Assembly: GCA_002317305.1 (NCBI GenBank)
Contig: DCIZ01000129.1
Coordinates: 1 to 10,519 of the forward strand
Length of the DNA: 10,519 nucleotides
Direction of reading: 5' to 3'
Origin: Campylobacter sp. UBA1713
Lineage (GTDB): Bacteria > Campylobacterota > Campylobacteria > Campylobacterales > Campylobacteraceae
The position numbers and the translations under genes are program-made. The notes under the pieces are model-generated. The model did not search any database and had not been told where the DNA came from. It saw only the letters and a list, made by a program, of their open reading frames with translations. Every line of letters begins with the position of its first letter. Position 1 is the stretch's first letter. This document shows positions 6,543 through 10,519 of the stretch, piece after piece.

Positions 6543-7001
6543 TCATAAATTTCTCAAAACAGGCAGAATCAAATTTGAATCTAGAATCTCAAAAGCAAAG
6601 CATTTTTTTCCTAAGTCTTTAAGACTTGCGCCCATGTGAAACAAAACCGAATCGTCAAGAATCAAGAATCTATCGTGCATTTTTGAGGTAAAGTTTAAAG
6701 TCAAAACAGGATACTGGGCGTTAAATTTTTGCACATCCAAATTTGTAAGGCTAGTTTTCGGGTCTGTAAAAATTTTCACACTCACGCCCGCATTTTTTTT
6801 CGCCAGTCGCTCTAAAACGGACAGATCTACATAGTTGTCTATCAAAACAATGCTCTTTTTTGCCGACTGAATAAAACTCTCAAATTTAGCATAAGCGTCA
6901 AAAATCTGCCCTTGAAAGAAAATTCCCTGCTTCTCTACCACTTTGTATTTGTCCATCAAAGCAAAAAGCTCGGTAACTCTTTTGTCGGTCTCTTTTTGGT
7001 G
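6543..7001. repeat. 459-bp direct repeat, copy B
   Basis: This is the partner of 5651-6109. The identity begins at the stop codon and runs into the gene. The 10-bp spacer beyond it is also similar to the spacer before the mod fragment (CTCCTCA shared). Confidence 0.9.
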
Positions 7002-7436
7002 CAAATCTGACTCGACCAAATGCTTTTTTATGCCATCAATCTCTGCAAAAATCTGCGCATTGTTTAAGAAAAATTGTTTCATTTTTCTAAAAGTTCGCAT
7101 TATAAATATACTTTGCTGTTCAGCAAGTTCGCCACGCAAAACGGTCGCAAGCATATAAATTCCTTGTTCTGTAAAGGCGTAAGGAAGTTTTCTTATGCCT
7201 CCCCAACTTGAAATCACAAATCGTGACTTCAAGAGCTCAAATTCTTCTGCTGTGATCTGAAACATAAAATCTTCAGGAAATCTATTTATATTTCTTTTTA
7301 CTTGTTGATTTAACGCCCTTACTTCATACCCATAAATCTCCGCCAAATCGCTATCTAACATAACACAAACGCCACGAATGTTGTAAATTTTGCTTTTCAA
7401 ATCACTCTCATTTAGCATCAAAATTTCACTTTTCAC
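6543..7436 (-). CDS. ORF6N-domain protein with PLD-like C-terminal domain, copy 1
   Basis: This is a 297-residue tandem paralog of the next gene. The ORF6N domain (~13-103) opens with the same YNIRGVCVMLDSDLAEIYGY block but then diverges (EVRALNQQVKRNINRFPEDF), including a different SRFVISSWGG segment before FTEQGIYML. From LHQKETDKR (145) to the end the two proteins are almost identical, with MHDRFLILD (H254, R256, D261) in the PLD-like unit. The start is GTG at 7436, with AGGAGT at 7442-7447 as ribosome site. It lies 55 bp after uvrA, behind a short leader ORF and hairpin. This copy keeps the classic ORF6N spacing (RF-EDF-MFQ), so it reads as functional. Partner and target are unknown. Confidence 0.88.
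   Translation of the reverse strand: MKSEILMLNESDLKSKIYNIRGVCVMLDSDLAEIYGYEVRALNQQVKRNINRFPEDFMFQITAEEFELLKSRFVISSWGGIRKLPYAFTEQGIYMLATVLRGELAEQQSIFIMRTFRKMKQFFLNNAQIFAEIDGIKKHLVESDLHQKETDKRVTELFALMDKYKVVEKQGIFFQGQIFDAYAKFESFIQSAKKSIVLIDNYVDLSVLERLAKKNAGVSVKIFTDPKTSLTNLDVQKFNAQYPVLTLNFTSKMHDRFLILDDSVLFHMGASLKDLGKKCFAFEILDSNLILPVLRNL
7326..7436. repeat. 111-bp direct repeat at ORF6N gene starts, copy B
   Basis: This is the partner of 6422-6532. Identity ends sharply at the ATACCCATA block on the plus strand, just inside the ORF6N domain. Confidence 0.85.
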
Positions 7437-7445
7437 TCTCCACTC

Positions 7446-7484
7446 CTACAAATTCGAACCGGTCGAAATTTGCGACCAGTTCAT
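7446..7484 (-). CDS. Short leader ORF before the ORF6N genes
   Basis: The 12-codon ORF MNWSQISTGSNL starts at ATG 7484, ten bases after a GAGGAG that overlaps the end of uvrA. It stops with a TAG that forms part of the TAGGAG ribosome site of the downstream ORF6N gene. This arrangement would let translation end on the next ribosome site, as in coupling or attenuation leaders. A strong hairpin lies within it. ORFs this short arise by chance, and no conservation can be tested here, so it is a tentative call. Confidence 0.3.
   Translation of the reverse strand: MNWSQISTGSNL
7456..7482 (-). promoter_or_regulatory. 10-bp hairpin between uvrA and the ORF6N operon
   Basis: On the minus-strand RNA, GAACUGGUCG pairs with CGACCGGUUC over ten base pairs (one U·G) around a 7-nt CAAAUUU loop. 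No U-run follows, so it is a poor intrinsic terminator. It begins one base after the leader ORF start codon's U and ends about 20 nt before the ORF6N GTG. Possible roles are an attenuator, a processing site, or a partial transcriptional barrier after uvrA. Confidence 0.5.
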
Positions 7485-7491
7485 CTCTCTT

Positions 7492-10317
7492 TCACTCCTC
7501 GCCCAAAATCTCCTCGCCCAGAATCTCCTCTGCCAAAAACTGCCCCGTAAAACTCCCGCTCTTTTTCCAGCCACGCGCTAGCTCAAAAGGCGACCCACTC
7601 GCTACCACTTTTCCCCCTTTGCTACCGCCCTCAGGTCCTAAGTCCAAAATGTAGTCGCAATTTTTTATAACATCAAGGTTGTGTTCTATCACCACTACTG
7701 AATTTCCCAGCTCCACCAAACGCTGCAAAACCCGCACCAGCCTGTCTACATCTGCAAAGTGTAGCCCAGTTGTCGGCTCATCTAGCACATAAAGCGTGCG
7801 TCCCGTTTCGGCACGGCTCAGCTCTTTTGCTAGCTTTATGCGTTGTGCTTCGCCGCCGCTTAAAGTAGTCGCTGCTTGTCCTAAAGCTACATATCCTAGC
7901 CCAACATCGTAAAGCGTTTTTAGCTTCACGGCGACCTTTGGAAATGCCTCAAAAAACTCCAGCGCCTCCTCTACACTCATGTTTAGCACGTCAGCGATGC
8001 TTCTGCCTTTAAATTTGACTTCTAGCGTTTGGGCGTTGTAGCGCGCTCCGCCACACGCATCGCAAACCACGCTCACATCGGGCAAAAAGTGCATCTCTAC
8101 CTTTATGAGCCCGTCGCCGCCACACCGCTCGCACCGCCCGCCTTTTACGTTAAAGCTAAACCGCCCGACGCCGTAGCCGCGAATTTTTGCCTCTTTTGTC
8201 TGTGCAAAAAGCACTCTTAACTCGTCCATTACGCCCGTGTATGTAGCAGGGTTGCTTCGTGGCGTGCGTCCGATGGGGCTTTGGTCGAGGTAGATGGCTT
8301 TGTCTAGTGCTTCTAGCCCTTCTATGAGCGCATCGCTTGTGCGGACTTTTCGGACGCGGTTTAACTCGCCAAGCGCTGTCGGTAACAAAGTTTGCAAAAC
8401 TAGCGAGCTTTTGCCACTACCGCTAACGCCCGTTACGCCCACGAGGTTTCCCAAAGGAATCTTTACACTCAAATTTGAGATGTTGTTTATGTTTACGTTT
8501 GAGAGTTTTAGCCACTGCTTGCTCTTTCGCCCCGCAAAATACTCCATCTTTTTCTCGCCGTTTATGTAGCTAGCCGTCAGCGTGCCCGACTTTTTCATCT
8601 CCTCGACCGTGCCAGAAAAGATGACTTCACCGCCGTTTTTGCCAGCCCCCACGCCTATATCTACCACAAAGTCCGCTGCTTCTATGGTCTTTTTGTCGTG
8701 CTCTACCACTATGACACTGTTGCCCTTCTCTTGTAGGCTTCTTAGCGTGTTTATGAGCTTCAAAGTGTCTCTCTCGTGAAGTCCTATGCTCGGTTCGTCT
8801 AGCACATAAAGCACGCCACTTAGCCCGCTGCCTATTTGGCTAGCTATGCGAATTCTTTGTGCTTCACCGCCGCTGATGGTTCTTGCATCTCGTCCGAGTG
8901 TGAGGTAGCCAAGCCCCACGTCATTTAAAAATTTTAGTCTTTCGCGAATTTCAAACAAAATGGGTCCAGCGACCGCAACGTCAGCACCGCTAAATTTGAA
9001 TTCTTGTGAAAAAAACTCAAACGCTTTTTGGATGCTTAAATTTATCACTTCGCCCAGCCCCGCCCCGCCAAATTTGACCGCCAAACTCTCCTTTTTTAGC
9101 CTGTTTGCTTTGCACTCTGGGCACGCCTTTTCTGTCATGTAGTCTTCAAAATCACTCTCGTTTTTTAGCATCTCGTAGGCAGTGTTTATCACGCCTTCAA
9201 ACGTCCTTTCTAGCCTATGTTTTTTCCACAAAAACGAAACTGGTTTTACATTTCCGTAGAGAATCAGCCGTTTTTCATCTTCGTTTAGTTCGCCAAATTT
9301 GACCTTTGTCGGCACGCCGTTTTGTTCGCAAAACGCCTCCAAAAACTTTGCGTGGTAGCTTTTGTTGAATCCGTAAAAAATCTTCACCGCGCCCGTGCTC
9401 ACAGACAAATTTGGGTTTATCACTTTGTCTAAGTCCAGCACAAAACGCACGCCCAGCCCGTCGCAACTCTCACACGCACCTTTTGGCGAGTTAAAGCTAA
9501 AACTGAGCGGTTCAAGCGGCAAGTAAGAAATTTTGCACTCAAAGCAGGCGTTGTGTTCGCTAAAATGATGCGTCTGTTTTATGCCCAGCTCTTCGGCGTT
9601 TTGCACCTCTACTTCGACTTCGCCAAAGCTCTCAAAAAGCGCCTTTTCTACGCTGTTTGCCACACGCGCGCCGTCCTCTTCACTCAAAACTACGCGGTCT
9701 ATGACGGCTTTGATGGTGTGTTTTTTGGTTTTACTCAGCTCCAAAGCACTTTCGTCCAGTCGCACCAAAACGCCGTCTACAAAAGCACGCACAAAGCCTT
9801 TGTTTTTTAGGCTTTCTAACTTCTCTTCAAACGAGCCTTTTTTCTCTCTAACCACAGGCGAGATGATGGTGAGTTTTGCGCCTTTTGGAAATTTGAGAAT
9901 CTCGTTTGTGATGTCATTTGCGCTCATTGAGCTTACTTTTTTGCCGCATTTGTGGCAGTGCTGAACGCCCACACGCGCGTAGAGAAGTCGCAGATAGTCG
10001 TAAATTTCTGTGATGGTGCCCACAGTAGAACGCGGGTTTTTCGATGTGCTTTTTTGGTCGATGGCGACAGCGGGCGTAAGTCCGTTTATCTTGTCTACAT
10101 TTGGCTTTTTCATGCGGTCCAAAAACTGCCTTGCGTAGCTAGACAAACTCTCTATGTAACGCCGTTGCCCTTCGGCATAAAGCGTGTCAAAAGCGAGCGT
10201 GCTCTTTCCGCTACCGCTGATGCCCGTAAAGACAACAAGCTTGTTTTTTGGAATTTTTAAATTTATGTTTTTTAGATTGTGCTCTTTTGCACCAATTATC
10301 TCAATAAAATCATTCAT
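7492..10317 (-). CDS. uvrA: UvrA, excinuclease ABC subunit A
   Basis: UvrA is the dimeric ATPase that scans DNA for bulky damage and loads UvrB in nucleotide excision repair. The 941-residue length is normal. ATPase 1 has Walker A GISGSGKS (32-39), signature ISGGEAQRIR (481-490) and Walker B LYVLDEPS (503-510). ATPase 2 has GVSGSGKSS (630-638), LSGGEAQRIK (819-828) and LYVLDEPTTGLH (842-853). Zinc-binding pairs are CFEC (258-261) with CESC (282-285), and CERC (729-732) with CDAC (752-755); further CxxC pairs occur at 121-124 and 399-402. The ATG follows AAAGGGTGAAAG closely. The last residues, EEILGEEILGEE, come from a 15-bp tandem repeat (7495-7530). No LexA-type site is evident upstream. 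All catalytic motifs are intact, so it should be functional. Confidence 0.98.
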   Translation of the reverse strand: MNDFIEIIGAKEHNLKNINLKIPKNKLVVFTGISGSGKSTLAFDTLYAEGQRRYIESLSSYARQFLDRMKKPNVDKINGLTPAVAIDQKSTSKNPRSTVGTITEIYDYLRLLYARVGVQHCHKCGKKVSSMSANDITNEILKFPKGAKLTIISPVVREKKGSFEEKLESLKNKGFVRAFVDGVLVRLDESALELSKTKKHTIKAVIDRVVLSEEDGARVANSVEKALFESFGEVEVEVQNAEELGIKQTHHFSEHNACFECKISYLPLEPLSFSFNSPKGACESCDGLGVRFVLDLDKVINPNLSVSTGAVKIFYGFNKSYHAKFLEAFCEQNGVPTKVKFGELNEDEKRLILYGNVKPVSFLWKKHRLERTFEGVINTAYEMLKNESDFEDYMTEKACPECKANRLKKESLAVKFGGAGLGEVINLSIQKAFEFFSQEFKFSGADVAVAGPILFEIRERLKFLNDVGLGYLTLGRDARTISGGEAQRIRIASQIGSGLSGVLYVLDEPSIGLHERDTLKLINTLRSLQEKGNSVIVVEHDKKTIEAADFVVDIGVGAGKNGGEVIFSGTVEEMKKSGTLTASYINGEKKMEYFAGRKSKQWLKLSNVNINNISNLSVKIPLGNLVGVTGVSGSGKSSLVLQTLLPTALGELNRVRKVRTSDALIEGLEALDKAIYLDQSPIGRTPRSNPATYTGVMDELRVLFAQTKEAKIRGYGVGRFSFNVKGGRCERCGGDGLIKVEMHFLPDVSVVCDACGGARYNAQTLEVKFKGRSIADVLNMSVEEALEFFEAFPKVAVKLKTLYDVGLGYVALGQAATTLSGGEAQRIKLAKELSRAETGRTLYVLDEPTTGLHFADVDRLVRVLQRLVELGNSVVVIEHNLDVIKNCDYILDLGPEGGSKGGKVVASGSPFELARGWKKSGSFTGQFLAEEILGEEILGEE

Positions 10318-10397
10318 CTTTCACCCTTTTTGTAATTTTGTATTTGAATTTGTCAAAAAACCTGAACAAAGATTCTGTTTTCAAAAACGGGGTCGCA

Positions 10398-10431
10398 GGG
10401 GCGAAAGCCCCCGTCCGCCAAAAGTGGGCGG
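10398..10431. repeat. Paired GC-rich hairpins, GAAA loop then CCGCC/GGCGG
   Basis: GGGGC-GAAA-GCCCC (10398-10411) is a 5-bp stem with a GNRA loop. CCGCC (10415-10419) and GGCGG (10427-10431) form a second stem with a 7-nt loop. The order and stem sequences parallel 217-228 plus 239-255 at the other end of the window. They lie in the roughly 200-bp non-coding stretch upstream of uvrA, which otherwise shows no gene. Confidence 0.5.
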
Positions 10432-10441
10432 CGGGACAAAA

Positions 10442-10461
10442 TAAAAAGCGTTAGCTTTTTA
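10442..10461 (-). terminator. Probable intrinsic terminator for an off-window minus-strand gene
   Basis: On the minus strand TAAAAAGC-TAAC-GCTTTTTA forms an 8-bp stem with a 4-nt loop, and the right arm runs on as TTTTTATTTTG, a U-rich tail. It lies upstream of uvrA, so it would end the transcript of whatever precedes uvrA outside the window. The stem is AU-rich and only moderately stable. Confidence 0.45.
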
Positions 10462-10463
10462 AC

Positions 10464-10486
10464 AAATTTGCTTTTTCGTAAATTTG
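10464..10486 (+). repeat. Copy 3 of the 23-bp dispersed repeat
   Basis: AAATTTGCTTTTTCGTAAAT plus TTG matches 373-395 at 22 of 23 positions in the same orientation. It directly follows the terminator-like hairpin. All three copies in the window are intergenic. Confidence 0.5.
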
Positions 10487-10519
10487 CCTTATTTAGCCCG
10501 CCGTAGTCGCAGCTTTGCG

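Noticed and set aside
9275..9466. 63-codon minus-strand ORF inside uvrA
   Set aside because: It is an out-of-frame shadow of intact uvrA, biased to R and K with no recognisable motif.
10351..10356. TTGACA (minus strand) as a -35 box for uvrA
   Set aside because: No convincing -10 lies at the proper distance downstream, and Campylobacter σ70 promoters rarely use a -35.

Overview
The window looks like a chromosomal segment of a Campylobacter-type member of the Campylobacterota. The basis is AT-rich coding sequence dense in AAATTTG words, minimal σ70-type promoter signals, and proteins of Campylobacter style (UvrA, a short-linker FtsK, ORF6N and RhuM proteins, restriction-modification genes). 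The species cannot be fixed from the sequence alone. All recognisable genes lie on the minus strand, so the biological order runs from right to left.

Layout in transcription order: a short right-hand intergenic region with GNRA-loop hairpins and a probable terminator for an off-window gene (10318-10519); uvrA (7492-10317); a 12-codon leader ORF carrying a strong hairpin (7446-7484); two tandem ORF6N/phospholipase-D-like paralogs (6543-7436 and 5651-6532) whose ends are nearly identical but whose DNA-binding centre differs; a recombination scar joining the first ~33 codons of a type III methyltransferase gene (mod) to the last ~120 codons of a rhuM gene (5184-5640); a 28-bp perfect palindrome and a promoter-like site; ftsK (2747-5128, probable TTG start); a single-chain restriction-modification protein with nuclease, N6-adenine methylase and one target-recognition domain (444-2711); and a 443-bp left intergenic region rich in structured repeats.

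Two core genes, uvrA (excision repair) and ftsK (chromosome translocation at division), appear to flank an accessory plot in which restriction-modification-associated genes were inserted, duplicated and partly deleted. The restriction-modification gene after ftsK is a second, apparently intact accessory element.

The most unusual feature is at the left edge. Five tandem ~38-43 bp units each encode two adjacent hairpins. In the first hairpin the stem sequence changes completely between units while pairing is kept. This covariation points to selection on folded RNA or single-stranded DNA rather than on primary sequence. The array touches the window edge and may continue. I do not recognise this array as a named system, so it is offered as structure without an assigned function.
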